Notes: a model not told the origin generated them from the sequence alone. DNA of 20,771 nucleotides from Eggerthellaceae bacterium (GCA_003452695.1 DMNP01000287.1:4093-24863), one strand, 5' to 3'. Shown: positions 5,577 to 11,807, counted from the first letter of the stretch. Numbers and translations are program-made.

Positions 5577-6006
5577 TGTCGGCCTCCTTGCTCATGCTAT
5601 ACGGTTTTTTGCCTTCGCGGATACGGCGCTGAGCGTCCATACGCCTGTGGCATGGAGTGCATAGCCAGATAACATCCAACGGCCTCGTGTAGTCGCAATG
5701 ATGTGCTTCAATTCTATGTTCCGAATCATCGCACCCGCATCCGCTGCACCGATTTGGCCTGACAAGCTTTCCCGCGCGAATTGCGGCTTCAACAACACGC
5801 CTTGCGTTAATTCCCGTAGGGTTCTTTTTGCAGGTGCTCAAACGTGACCTGAGCACGGATTCGGGCGATTGCTCCTCGTGGTTTCGCACGTCCTTACGAG
5901 TGCACGTTTTGCACTTATTGAGATGTCCGTCTGCCATCTCCTTATGCGCGTAGAACTCTGACAGCGGCTTTACCTTGCCGCACTTGAAACATCGCTTTAC
6001 TTCCAT
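5563..6006 (-). CDS. HNH endonuclease-like protein (147 aa)
   Basis: The N-terminus is a zinc ribbon (KRCFKCGKVKPLSEFYAHK, CKTCTRK), a form often fused to phage HNH proteins. The C-terminal half has the HNH elements: CSGCGC, EAHHCDYTRPLDVIWLC, then CTPCHRRMDAQRR. Paired histidines followed by LCxxCHxxxD fit the beta-beta-alpha metal site, with D where many relatives have H near the end. It probably cuts or nicks DNA. ATG 6004-6006 lies just after the SSB stop; GGTGGC serves as a weak ribosome site. The end overlaps the replisome organizer start. Confidence 0.75.
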   Translation of the reverse strand: MEVKRCFKCGKVKPLSEFYAHKEMADGHLNKCKTCTRKDVRNHEEQSPESVLRSRLSTCKKNPTGINARRVVEAAIRAGKLVRPNRCSGCGCDDSEHRIEAHHCDYTRPLDVIWLCTPCHRRMDAQRRIREGKKPYSMSKEADNAMV

Positions 6007-6008
6007 GG

Positions 6009-6431
6009 CTAGCCACCAAATGGAATGTCGTCATCAAACACAGACGGCTCGATTTCGATAATTGGCTCAGGGTTGCTAGCCGCCTGCTGCGGCTTGGCGT
6101 CGCCGTTGCGGCTCATGAACTCGATCTCGTCAACGATTACCCCGATTTTCGAGCGCTTCTGCCCGTCGCGCTCCCAGTTCTCGTAGCGCAGCTTGCCTTC
6201 AAGCGCGACCTTCATACCCTTGTGCAGGTAGTTCGAAAGCGACTCTGCGCGGTTGCCGAACATCGTGCAGTCGATGAAGTTCGCGTAATCATCCCATTCG
6301 CCCGTCTGGCTGTTCTTCCTGCGGTCGTTGACCGCGACGCCGAACGTGAGGATTGCCATGCCCGATTGCGTCCGCCTTATCTCCGGCTCCCGGGTCAAGT
6401 TTCCCGTGCAAATGTACTTGTTGATGCTCAT
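6009..6431 (-). CDS. ssb: Single-stranded DNA-binding protein
   Basis: A 140-residue SSB. The OB fold runs from MSINKYICTGNLTREPEIRR through FIDCTMFGNRAESLSNYLHKG and VALEGKLRYENWERDGQKRS to VDEIEFMSR, all typical of bacterial SSB. A short proline- and glutamine-containing linker leads to the acidic tip DDDIPFGG, which normally binds partner proteins of replication and recombination. It coats single-stranded DNA during phage replication. ATG 6429-6431 overlaps the upstream TGA (ATGA). Its neighbour, a Rad52-like annealing protein, probably acts on SSB-coated DNA. Confidence 0.95.
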   Translation of the reverse strand: MSINKYICTGNLTREPEIRRTQSGMAILTFGVAVNDRRKNSQTGEWDDYANFIDCTMFGNRAESLSNYLHKGMKVALEGKLRYENWERDGQKRSKIGVIVDEIEFMSRNGDAKPQQAASNPEPIIEIEPSVFDDDIPFGG

Positions 6432-6784
6432 TCAAGCCCCTCTCTGCCCCATTCTCGGGCGTATTGCTCCCTAAGCGTGTCAAGCTTCTTCTTCCATACG
6501 TTTCGCGCCTCTCGGGCGTTCTCGTACTCGACCTCGGCTGCGCTGTACGCCGTCATCGCGCCGCAGACCTCGGGGATGCCCTTTATCACCGTCTGGATGA
6601 ACGTGACGGGGTTCCCTTCCTCCTTGAGCGCGAATGACACTTGAGCCTTTGCTGTGTAGTAATCCGCTTGCGCCTTGACCATCGCGGCACCGCGCACCTT
6701 GCACTCGATGAGCGCCGTATCGAGCATCTTCATGCAATGCGTTATCTGCTCCCATAGCGGAAGCTCGTACATGCCGCTAGCCAT
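6428..6784 (-). CDS. Coiled-coil early protein of recombination block (118 aa)
   Basis: A helix-rich protein with long charged helices (residues 30-60 and 80-115, ending KKKLDTLREQYAREWGREGLE) that look coiled-coil. Between the annealing protein and SSB it occupies a slot often filled by small accessory recombination proteins; a host-nuclease inhibitor is one thought, but I see no Gam signature. ATG 6782-6784 overlaps the stop of the annealing protein gene; a second in-frame ATG four codons on is possible. The function is unknown. Confidence 0.7.
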   Translation of the reverse strand: MASGMYELPLWEQITHCMKMLDTALIECKVRGAAMVKAQADYYTAKAQVSFALKEEGNPVTFIQTVIKGIPEVCGAMTAYSAAEVEYENAREARNVWKKKLDTLREQYAREWGREGLE

Positions 6785-7493
6785 CGGCGCGCTCGAATTC
6801 CTCGGCGACGGCGTTGAAGAACTGCGACGATCTCTCGTAGTTCTGGCGCTTCTCGATGCCTGCCAGCTTCGCCCTGAACTGCTCTTCGGTGTCGCAATCG
6901 TGGCGCTTGCACCAGCCCCATACGGCGTGCTTCATGCGCTCGTAAGACTTCGTGGCGTCGTTCGCGGCATTGCTCGCCTTGCCCTGCTTGCCGCCGTATA
7001 CGACAGCGCCGCCGTTCGACATGTTGCATATTTCGAGCCGGACGATATGACCGTCATCGACGGCCATATCCGTGACGCGAAAATCGTCGTAGCACTGCGT
7101 CTTGCCGTTCTTCCCGGCTTGCATCTTCTTGCACTGCGAGCGCGGCACCCATATCTTCGGCGCGGTGTACAGCTCGCGCCCGATGCCCCATTTGAAGCAC
7201 GCGCGCTTGAAGGCATCGGACGCCTCGCCCTTCGCCGCCTCCATGTTCGACGGGTTGCCCACGTCCTGCTTCCAGACCCACTCGCCGTCCTTGAAGCGGA
7301 TTCCAACCTCGCAGAAAAGGCGGTCGTTTATCAACTCGTAGCGGCACTGCCAATTCTCTGGGCCTACCGTCTCGTCGAGCAACCGCATGTCGCAACGGGC
7401 ATCCTTGTAGAGCAGCAGTTCCACCGCCTTTTCGCCGATGCGAGATACCCTGCACTCTATGTCCTCGGCTTCGAGCGGTCGAAAGCTAAGCAT
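6777..7493 (-). CDS. Rad52-like single-strand annealing protein (Sak type)
   Basis: The N-terminal region has the Rad52/22 features: VELLLYKDARCDMRLLDETV, WQCRYELINDRLFCEVGIRF, then SNMEAAKGEASDAFKRACFK and WGIGRELYT, the helix and 'FKRA...GIGRYLY' block that is diagnostic of the family. Rad52-like proteins bind single-stranded DNA as rings and anneal complementary strands. The C-terminal third carries an unusual helical region with a WGWCKRHDC stretch. The start is uncertain: ATG 7491-7493 has GGGTG at a good distance, while ATG 7499 or GTG 7502 would add two or three residues. No separate exonuclease partner is recognised in the window. Confidence 0.85.
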   Translation of the reverse strand: MLSFRPLEAEDIECRVSRIGEKAVELLLYKDARCDMRLLDETVGPENWQCRYELINDRLFCEVGIRFKDGEWVWKQDVGNPSNMEAAKGEASDAFKRACFKWGIGRELYTAPKIWVPRSQCKKMQAGKNGKTQCYDDFRVTDMAVDDGHIVRLEICNMSNGGAVVYGGKQGKASNAANDATKSYERMKHAVWGWCKRHDCDTEEQFRAKLAGIEKRQNYERSSQFFNAVAEEFERADG

Positions 7494-7971
7494 CGCCATC
7501 ACCCAGCAATAGCTGGTTCATGCTTTCTAGCAGGTTGCCGCCCATGACCGCCTCAACGACCTCGGGCTTGTACCCGTAGAGCTTCGCGGGGCCTTGCTTG
7601 GCGGGTTCCTCGTACGTCACCCTCGATATGCCGTCCGGCACCTCGCCCGTTTCCTCGAACCACTTCTTGCCGAAGTCCTCGGCATGGTCGAAAACGTACT
7701 GATTGACCGCTGGACTGTTCGCGTTGCACCATGCGGTGAAGTCGAGGCCGTCTGCGATGTGATACTCGACAACCTCTTTCTTTCGCGTGCTCGAATACTG
7801 GAACTTTCCAGCCTGAGCGCCGAACATCGGCGAGATCATCGAAACGGTGCCGTTTTCTTGCTTGGCCTTGGCGAGCTCGTCATCTGCATCGAGTTTTGTC
7901 TGTTTGTAGGCGGCATCGACTCGCTTCTTTAGCCATTCAAGCCCGAATAGCCTGTCTATTGCGTTGGTCAT
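7486..7971 (-). CDS. Conserved-looking phage early protein (161 aa)
   Basis: Residues 1-45 form a charged helix (MTNAIDRLFGLEWLKKRVDA), followed by an alpha/beta part with aromatic motifs (HIADGLDFTAWCNANSPAV, DFGKKWFEETGEVPDGISR) and a C-terminus ending LLLGDGDA. The phrase 'F..W...TGE.P.GI' suggests a family found beside phage annealing proteins, but I cannot name it. ATG 7969-7971 follows AAAGGGGGAAGC, a strong ribosome site. The stop overlaps the start of the Rad52-like gene, so the two are probably made together and may work together. Confidence 0.7.
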   Translation of the reverse strand: MTNAIDRLFGLEWLKKRVDAAYKQTKLDADDELAKAKQENGTVSMISPMFGAQAGKFQYSSTRKKEVVEYHIADGLDFTAWCNANSPAVNQYVFDHAEDFGKKWFEETGEVPDGISRVTYEEPAKQGPAKLYGYKPEVVEAVMGGNLLESMNQLLLGDGDA

Positions 7972-7998
7972 GCTTCCCCCTTTCGTTGGTTTGTTTTG

Positions 7999-8340
7999 TC
8001 ATGCGCACAGATCGACCGCCGCGCTTCTGGTCTTCACGTACGGCGCGACTTCTGGATGCTGCTCGCAGAGAATGCGCGTGAATGCCGACGTGTAGTTGTT
8101 GTTGAGCTTGAAGCCCTCCTGACGCTCAGATACCTCCATGTGCCACCTGACGTGCTCGCAAAGCGCCTTCATGCCGAAGCTTCGCCCCATCGACGCGCTG
8201 AGCGTCGCCTGGCTGACGATGTACGCCCACGCCTTCGGGTTCGCCTCTATCCACGACTCGGCCTGCTCTCGGAATCGCTCGCCCTTCGATGCGTCGAAAA
8301 GCGCCATCTGCTCGGCGTCGCCACCGTCGTAGTACCTCAT
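7999..8340 (-). CDS. Conserved phage early protein (113 aa)
   Basis: A helical protein: MRYYDGGDAEQMALFDASKG, then a helix with WIEANPKAWAYIVSQA, a segment SMGRSFGMKALCEHVRWHME, then FKLNNNYTSAFTRILCEQHP ending in KTRSAAVDLCA. The order 'NP..W......G..FG...L.E..RW......fKLNNNYt..f.R.l...hP.......TR' matches a common but functionally unassigned phage family seen upstream of recombination genes. ATG 8338-8340 overlaps the upstream TGA; the longer frame to 8454 covers most of the upstream gene and is rejected. Confidence 0.75.
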   Translation of the reverse strand: MRYYDGGDAEQMALFDASKGERFREQAESWIEANPKAWAYIVSQATLSASMGRSFGMKALCEHVRWHMEVSERQEGFKLNNNYTSAFTRILCEQHPEVAPYVKTRSAAVDLCA

Positions 8341-8537
8341 GGCAGCATCCTCACGTCGTGCCAAGCGCCGTCGATGAGCTGCAACGTGGTCGTGGTGCCG
8401 TCTGACTCGAACCGCTTGACGGTCGGGTTTCCGTTGCCGCAGCAGTAGACGCACAGCGGCTGGCTCTTGTCGCGCCTTACGGCACCGTCGAGCCGAAAGA
8501 TTGCGGCTTCGGTGCCGAGCGTCAGCTCTTCTACCAT
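8337..8537 (-). CDS. Hypothetical small protein (66 aa)
   Basis: The sequence MVEELTLGTEAAIFRLDGAV... has a central CVYCCGNGN segment with three cysteines and a beta-rich C-terminus (TTTLQLIDGAWHDVRMLP). It may be a small metal-binding or beta-sandwich protein; no family is recognised. The start ATG 8535-8537 overlaps the stop of the upstream membrane protein; a GTG three codons earlier (8546) is possible. It is followed by an overlapping ATGA junction. Confidence 0.6.
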   Translation of the reverse strand: MVEELTLGTEAAIFRLDGAVRRDKSQPLCVYCCGNGNPTVKRFESDGTTTTLQLIDGAWHDVRMLP

Positions 8538-8707
8538 GCGAACCACATCCAGACGATCATGAGCGCGAACATGCCGCAGATTGCATATGCCGCATATCGC
8601 GCGCCGCGCTCGTAATCGGTTATAATTCGGTTGTCATGAACCATTCGGTTCGCTTTGGCGTGGTTATCGTTGCCGCGATGCCACGCCGCTTCTGTTTTCA
8701 TGTTCAT
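8531..8707 (-). CDS. 58-residue C-tail-anchored membrane protein
   Basis: The sequence starts MNMKTEAAWHRGNDNHAKAN, a hydrophilic N-terminus, and ends with one hydrophobic helix rich in A, I, M and W (about residues 38-58, finishing MIVWMWFAW). It would be a tail-anchored protein. ATG 8705-8707 overlaps the TGA of the excisionase-like gene, and GGAGGTGAAG lies just upstream, a strong ribosome site. It is too short for usual length cut-offs but fills the gap perfectly between two accepted genes. The function is unknown. Confidence 0.65.
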   Translation of the reverse strand: MNMKTEAAWHRGNDNHAKANRMVHDNRIITDYERGARYAAYAICGMFALMIVWMWFAW

Positions 8708-8886
8708 AGCTTCACCTCCTGCAAACTTTCGAAATACCCGGCAAGAGCCGCCTTCTGTAGCAGGCGCTTGTTGCCGACTTTCAGATGCGGTGGCGGTTTC
8801 GCGCTGTTGAGCAGGTCGTACAGGTACGCTTGGCCAACCCCGACGTATTCAGCCGCCTCCTTGACGCTCAGGTATAGCTTTTCCAT
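8704..8886 (-). CDS. Excisionase-like helix-turn-helix protein (60 aa)
   Basis: The sequence MEKLYLSVKEAAEYVGVGQA continues YLYDLLNSAKPPPHLKVGNKRLLQK. This is a MerR-like HTH_17/excisionase fold: the 'S.KEAAEYVGV' helix-turn-helix, then a 'KVGNKRL' wing and a final 'F' helix. Such proteins act as phage recombination directionality factors or early DNA-binding regulators. It lies in the early operon, about 1.8 kb from the integrase, so it would be made upon induction, which fits Xis. ATG 8884-8886 with GGAAGG at seven bases decides the start over one 21 bases upstream. Confidence 0.7.
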   Translation of the reverse strand: MEKLYLSVKEAAEYVGVGQAYLYDLLNSAKPPPHLKVGNKRLLQKAALAGYFESLQEVKL

Positions 8887-9080
8887 CGTCGTTCCTTCCG
8901 TTTCCAAGCACCCACCGTCGCCCGCGCTCTGCTGCCCTTGCCTTACGCAGCGATACGCGGTATGCGCAAGCCCGAAACGCAGCGTCTAGATGGGTCAGGA
9001 TCGCATCGCAGCGCCCGAGGACAGCCGCGCCCAAGGAGTCGACGCGTCGTGCGAGCGCAGGCGATGGTAGGTGCTCGTTT

Positions 9081-9175
9081 CCAGCAAGCCGCAAGCGACG
9101 CTATGGGCAGGGTGGGTTTCGCAGCATTTTGTCCGAGTTTTGTCTGCGCCCATAGCGCCGTCTGTGGCTTGCTGG
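9081..9175. repeat. Long imperfect inverted repeat (hairpin 1)
   Basis: The arm 9081-9108 pairs with 9148-9175: perfect blocks CCAGCAAGCC / GGCTTGCTGG on the outside and CGCTATGGGC / GCCCATAGCG on the inside, separated by an 8-base block with four Watson-Crick pairs. On a plus-strand RNA two of the remaining four are G-U pairs; the minus strand also gives two. The 39-base loop contains TTTTGTC twice and CGCAG/CTGCG. Confidence 0.8.
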
Positions 9176-9207
9176 GTATCCAACGTCCTGGCCGTTCGTT
9201 CGCTTAG

Positions 9208-9263
9208 CTCGTGCGCCTTTTCAACAACTCTCATGAGAGCAGGCGCGTCATCGCAGCCACGAG
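9208..9263. repeat. Composite inverted repeat (hairpin 2)
   Basis: The outer arm CTCGT (9208-9212) pairs with ACGAG (9259-9263). The next arm GCGCCT (9213-9218) pairs with AGGCGC (9241-9246), leaving a 12-base bulge. The perfect 12-base palindrome CTCTCATGAGAG (9228-9239) lies in the loop. It is weaker than its neighbours but fits the same pattern. Confidence 0.5.
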
Positions 9264-9301
9264 AAGCGGTGGGCGTTGGTGTTTCGAGTGTCAAGGTTCT
9301 G

Positions 9302-9409
9302 GCTGTCAGCCGATGGCGAGAATCACGCAAGGTTGGGAATGTCTTCGAAGTCGTCAGAGAAGGCTTAACCACCTCACTTTCGACGTGATTCCCGCTGTCG
9401 GCTGGCAGC
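9302..9409 (+). repeat. Long imperfect inverted repeat (hairpin 3)
   Basis: The arm 9302-9327 (begins GCTGTCAGCCGA, ends GAATCACG) pairs with 9384-9409 at 22 of 26 positions. On plus-strand RNA three of the four exceptions become G-U pairs, leaving one A-C mismatch; on the minus strand three are mismatches. This favours a plus-strand transcript. The 56-base loop contains GGTT/AACC and the palindrome CTTCGAAG. Confidence 0.8.
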
Positions 9410-9494
9410 TCGCGTGGTTTTACGCCCTACGCGTAGGCGGTTGCGACTTCGGTGTGGTAGCTTGTGGGCGGCCTTGATGTGCGGATGAATCGAA

Positions 9495-9698
9495 TTAAGT
9501 TTCACTTACTGTAGCACCGAAAAAAATTTCGTTGAAATCGCAGCCGATAAAATCGCACGCTGCTTCTGCTTGCTGAATCGTCATCAAACGGGGGTCGTTC
9601 TCGTACTTCGCATAAGTCTGACGTGCGATTTTCAAAGCATCTGCAACGGCGTTCTGCTTGATTCCGCGATTTTCGCGCGCTTCTCTGAGAGTCTGCAT
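9495..9698 (-). CDS. Cro-like helix-turn-helix regulator (67 aa)
   Basis: The sequence MQTLREARENRGIKQNAVAD continues with LKIARQTYAKYENDPRLMT, a classic HTH_3 (lambda Cro/CI type) fold: 'LREAREnrGikQ..vADaLkIaRqTYakYEndprlmt'. It then ends with a short helical tail. It is the first leftward gene, diverging from the repressor, so it most likely takes the Cro role: shutting off repressor synthesis and tuning early transcription. CGGAGGTGAAACG precedes ATG 9696-9698. Notably its 3' end, including the stop codon, lies in an operator copy (9496-9508). Confidence 0.85.
   Translation of the reverse strand: MQTLREARENRGIKQNAVADALKIARQTYAKYENDPRLMTIQQAEAACDFIGCDFNEIFFGATVSET
9496..9508. promoter_or_regulatory. 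Distal operator O3 (TAAGT-N3-ACTTA)
   Basis: TAAGTTTCACTTA is a palindrome with a 3-base centre. It sits in a 17-base stretch (9495-9511) that differs from the one at 9724-9740 in only one base. It overlaps the last codons of the Cro-like gene, 229 bases from O1, a distance that would allow looping. Confidence 0.65.
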
Positions 9699-9724
9699 CG
9701 TTTCACCTCCGTTCGCTCTGCTGT

Positions 9725-9737
9725 TAAGTTTAACTTA
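9725..9737. promoter_or_regulatory. Operator O1 (TAAGT-N3-ACTTA) at early promoter
   Basis: TAAGTTTAACTTA is a palindrome with a 3-base centre. It covers the -10 element of the leftward early promoter, so a bound repressor would block it. Confidence 0.7.
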
Positions 9738-9754
9738 CTGGCTAGACGTGTCAA
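9727..9754 (-). promoter_or_regulatory. Early leftward promoter (PR-like)
   Basis: On the minus strand there is a perfect -35 box TTGACA (9749-9754) and a -10-like TAAACT (9727-9732) with a 16-base spacer. The start point would be about 30 bases before the Cro-like ATG. It drives the early operon. Confidence 0.65.
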
Positions 9755-9771
9755 GCAAAAATAACTAAAAT
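9743..9771 (+). promoter_or_regulatory. Repressor promoter (PRM-like)
   Basis: Plus-strand -35-like TAGACG (9743-9748) and -10 TAAAAT (9766-9771) with a 17-base spacer, pointing to the repressor gene. It overlaps the divergent early promoter back to back. Confidence 0.5.
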
Positions 9772-9773
9772 GT

Positions 9774-9786
9774 TAAGTGGTGATTA
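9774..9786. promoter_or_regulatory. Imperfect operator O2
   Basis: TAAGT-GGT-GATTA has one perfect half-site and 3 of 5 matches in the other. It lies immediately after the repressor -10 box, so binding here would give autorepression or be the Cro target. Confidence 0.4.
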
Positions 9787-9804
9787 CGTGGATATGGGGC
9801 AATC

Positions 9805-10140
9805 ATGGCGAGCATCGGTGAAAACATCAAGCGCCTGAGAACAGAAAACGGCTGGTCACAAGAGGAATTAGCACAAAAAATTGGTAAAACACGCGCCGCC
9901 ATTTCTCAATACGAGAGCAATAAAACAGTTCCCCGAATGGGTTCAATTGAAAAAATGTGCGAAGTATTCGGCGTGAAAAAGCGCGAAATCGTTGAAAAGC
10001 ACGTGAATTACGCCATTGTGAGCATTAATGACAATTTGACCGAAGATGAGCAGGAACTAGTGCGTTTATACCGAAAGCTATCAGCCAAAGGAAAGCATGC
10101 TGTGTTAGTTGGATTGAAAGATTTTGCAGAGCAACAGTAA
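9805..10140 (+). CDS. CI-like prophage repressor (HTH_3, no peptidase domain)
   Basis: Residues 1-65 are an HTH_3 domain: MASIGENIKRLRTENGWSQE, LAQKIGKTRAAISQYESNKT, VPRMGSIEKMCEVFGVK. The C-terminal part (LTEDEQELVRLYRKLSAKGK) is the short helical oligomerisation tail seen in phage and Xre-type repressors. At 111 residues it lacks the S24/LexA peptidase domain, so RecA-stimulated self-cleavage cannot be its induction route. ATG 9805 follows GGGG at six bases. It probably binds the TAAGT-N3-ACTTA operators next door and maintains lysogeny. The gene is clearly AT-richer than the early operon. Confidence 0.85.
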   Translation: MASIGENIKRLRTENGWSQEELAQKIGKTRAAISQYESNKTVPRMGSIEKMCEVFGVKKREIVEKHVNYAIVSINDNLTEDEQELVRLYRKLSAKGKHAVLVGLKDFAEQQ

Positions 10141-10151
10141 AGGAGTGGACG

Positions 10152-10577
10152 ATGGGGTTCTTCGGTAAAAAGCACGCAAAATCAGATAATTGCATCATCA
10201 GACCGTGGGAAACGGCACCGCATAAGGGAATAGCTCATTATCACGGAACGTGCGATTCAAACGGTTTTTATGTTTATGATTTCAGCGTAATCAACGACCT
10301 TAGACTAAACACGCCCGTCACGCTTGAAGCTGTGGCGGCAGATGTATTTTTAAGAGACGACAAAGGAGAACAGCATAAATTCACCGAAAACGACTGGGGA
10401 ATTGTTTATTCGCTTGACGGTCGATTGGTTGGCGTTGCCAAAGCACGCAAAGAGAAAGTCATGAAGCTACTTAAAGACGGCTACACTGTGCGCATGGATG
10501 CAATTGTGAGTTACGACAAATACTTGAAATTCAAGACTTTGTTACTTGGTTATTCGGACTTAGAGATTACAGAATAG
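10152..10577 (+). CDS. Unknown protein in immunity region (141 aa)
   Basis: The sequence MGFFGKKHAKSDNCIIRPWE is followed by a beta-rich middle (AHYHGTCDSNGFYVYDFSVI) and KARKEKVMKLLKDGYTVRMD near the C-terminus. I do not recognise a family. There is no HExxH, so it is not an ImmA-type metalloprotease, which is the usual partner in this slot for a peptidase-less repressor. AAAGGAGTGGACG gives a strong ribosome site and the gene starts 11 bases after the repressor stop, so the two are co-expressed in the lysogen. Candidate roles are superinfection exclusion, repressor modulation or lysogenic conversion. AT-rich like the repressor. Confidence 0.75.
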   Translation: MGFFGKKHAKSDNCIIRPWETAPHKGIAHYHGTCDSNGFYVYDFSVINDLRLNTPVTLEAVAADVFLRDDKGEQHKFTENDWGIVYSLDGRLVGVAKARKEKVMKLLKDGYTVRMDAIVSYDKYLKFKTLLLGYSDLEITE

Positions 10578-10583
10578 AAAATC

Positions 10584-10618
10584 GCCCCGCGTCCACGGCC
10601 GAATGGAACACGCGGGGC
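10584..10618 (+). terminator. Hairpin between immunity genes and integrase
   Basis: A perfect 9-base inverted repeat GCCCCGCGT / ACGCGGGGC with a 17-base loop. No T run follows on the plus strand, while on the minus strand TTTTC follows. It could be a weak terminator that lowers integrase expression from the repressor promoter, or block opposing transcription. Confidence 0.4.
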
Positions 10619-10662
10619 TATACAGCGTGCATCTGACACTACACCTGTGAGGTGATTCTACC

Positions 10663-11751
10663 ATGTCGATAAGCAAGAGGACATTGAAGAACGGTAAGAC
10701 CGTCTATGACGTGGTGGTATACACGGGTTTCACAATCGACGGCAAACGCGACCGCAAAAAGGTCACGTGCAAGACGCTCTCGGCAGCGAAACGCGAAGAA
10801 GCAAAACTAATCGCCATGAAAGACGCGATGCGCAACCGTTCGGGCCGCATCACGCTAGGACAGTACATAGACACCCATTATTGGCCCGTGGCTGTAAAAC
10901 GGCTTGCAGCCACCTCGCTTGACACCTACGAGAAGGAAATCAGGTTGCGCATCCGTCCTCGTCTTGGCAACGTGGACGTACGCGATATCGACCGCGCCAA
11001 GATTCAGGGCATGGTAGATAAAATCGAAACGGAATCGGTGGCGCGTAAGACTATCGGCGTACTGAAGACAATCCTCAACCACGCGAAGGGTGACGGCCTC
11101 ATCATCGCGAACCCGGCAGAAGCATCCTTCGCAATGCCAAAGAGCGGCCAGAAACGCGATAACGGCCTTGTTCTGACCACTTTCGACCAGATAGCAGACT
11201 TGCTCTCAATCGTGCGTCAGAAAGGCTCTCAGAGCGTCCAACGCATCGCATACACGGGATTGCTGCAAGGCTTGCGGCCAGAGGAACGATATGCTCTCAA
11301 TTGGAGCGACTTTGACACGGACGCACGCACGATCACGATTGACAAAGCCTATGTCGCATCATCCGCGAAACATGGTGGTGAACGCTTAAAGGCAACCAAA
11401 ACAGAGAAGTCCACGCGCACGATACCGATGCATCCAGACTTTCACGCATGGCTCGTGGACGTTCCCAGCGGCGGCGGCGCCTTCATCCTCGGAGCGAACG
11501 GCGAGCGTATTTCACCGTCCACTGCGCAGAAGCGGTGGCGCAAGTTCCTGCGCGACAATCCCGACGCCGCGCCCGTGACGATCGAGAACATGCGGCACAG
11601 CTTCGCAACGTCGTATCTTCATGCTGGCGGCAACGTCGAAGACCTATCACGCATACTTGGGCATAGCGACATAAACACGACATATCGCAGGTACATACGC
11701 CCATCGGTTGATGATATGCGCCGTGGACTAGAAAAGGTAGCTGAGAATTAA
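10663..11751 (+). CDS. int: Tyrosine integrase
   Basis: A 362-residue phage integrase. Residues 1-60 form the arm-binding N-terminal domain (basic, 'GKTVYDVVVYTG'), about 63-160 the core-binding SAM-like domain (TLGQYIDTHYWPVAVKRL...), and 165-362 the catalytic domain. Visible catalytic residues: R205 (LQGLRPEE), the beta-hairpin lysine near 246-249, R311 (ENMRHSFAT), H334 (GHSD) and nucleophile Y344 (YRRYI). The first His of the HxxR box is replaced by E308. GAGGTGA precedes ATG 10663 at seven bases. Its TAA stop is part of the first arm-type repeat, and attP lies directly downstream. Confidence 0.95.
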   Translation: MSISKRTLKNGKTVYDVVVYTGFTIDGKRDRKKVTCKTLSAAKREEAKLIAMKDAMRNRSGRITLGQYIDTHYWPVAVKRLAATSLDTYEKEIRLRIRPRLGNVDVRDIDRAKIQGMVDKIETESVARKTIGVLKTILNHAKGDGLIIANPAEASFAMPKSGQKRDNGLVLTTFDQIADLLSIVRQKGSQSVQRIAYTGLLQGLRPEERYALNWSDFDTDARTITIDKAYVASSAKHGGERLKATKTEKSTRTIPMHPDFHAWLVDVPSGGGAFILGANGERISPSTAQKRWRKFLRDNPDAAPVTIENMRHSFATSYLHAGGNVEDLSRILGHSDINTTYRRYIRPSVDDMRRGLEKVAEN

Positions 11752-11767
11752 CCCATGAATAACCCAT
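11749..11767 (+). promoter_or_regulatory. Integrase arm-type sites, cluster 1
   Basis: Two direct copies of TAACCCAT at 11749-11756 and 11760-11767, 11 bases apart. The first one includes the integrase stop codon. They flank the att core on the integrase side. Confidence 0.65.
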
Positions 11768-11807
11768 GGCGTTATATATCACCTGATAAATGACATGTGT
11801 CGCAACC

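Larger units (their letters stand above)
8887..9494. other. 608-base early leader region without a convincing gene
   Basis: This stretch lies between the Cro-like gene and the excisionase-like gene. Several open frames cross it on both strands, the longest leftward at 8995-9372 (125 codons from a GTG), but none has a ribosome site at its start or a recognisable motif. What stands out is inverted-repeat structure: 9081-9175, 9208-9263 and 9302-9409, plus the palindromes CGACGCGTCG (near 9042), CTCTCATGAGAG (9228-9239) and CCTACGCGTAGG (near 9430). Transcription from the early promoter would pass through it. Possible roles are an antitermination site, an antisense or regulatory RNA, or a replication site. 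Confidence 0.5.

Noticed and set aside
8995..9372. 125-codon leftward frame (GTG start) in the gene-poor leader
   Set aside because: There is no ribosome site at a useful distance from the GTG or from the internal ATG at 9234, no motif is recognised, and it runs through the inverted repeats. It is kept as the alternative explanation for the region.
9071..9477. Overlapping rightward frames of 105 and 88 codons in the same region
   Set aside because: Low-complexity, shadow-like composition without ribosome sites or motifs. A plus-strand transcript, if any, is more likely non-coding.
10152..10577. ImmA-type metalloprotease partner of the repressor
   Set aside because: No HExxH motif; HYHG near residue 29 does not match the zinc-protease signature.
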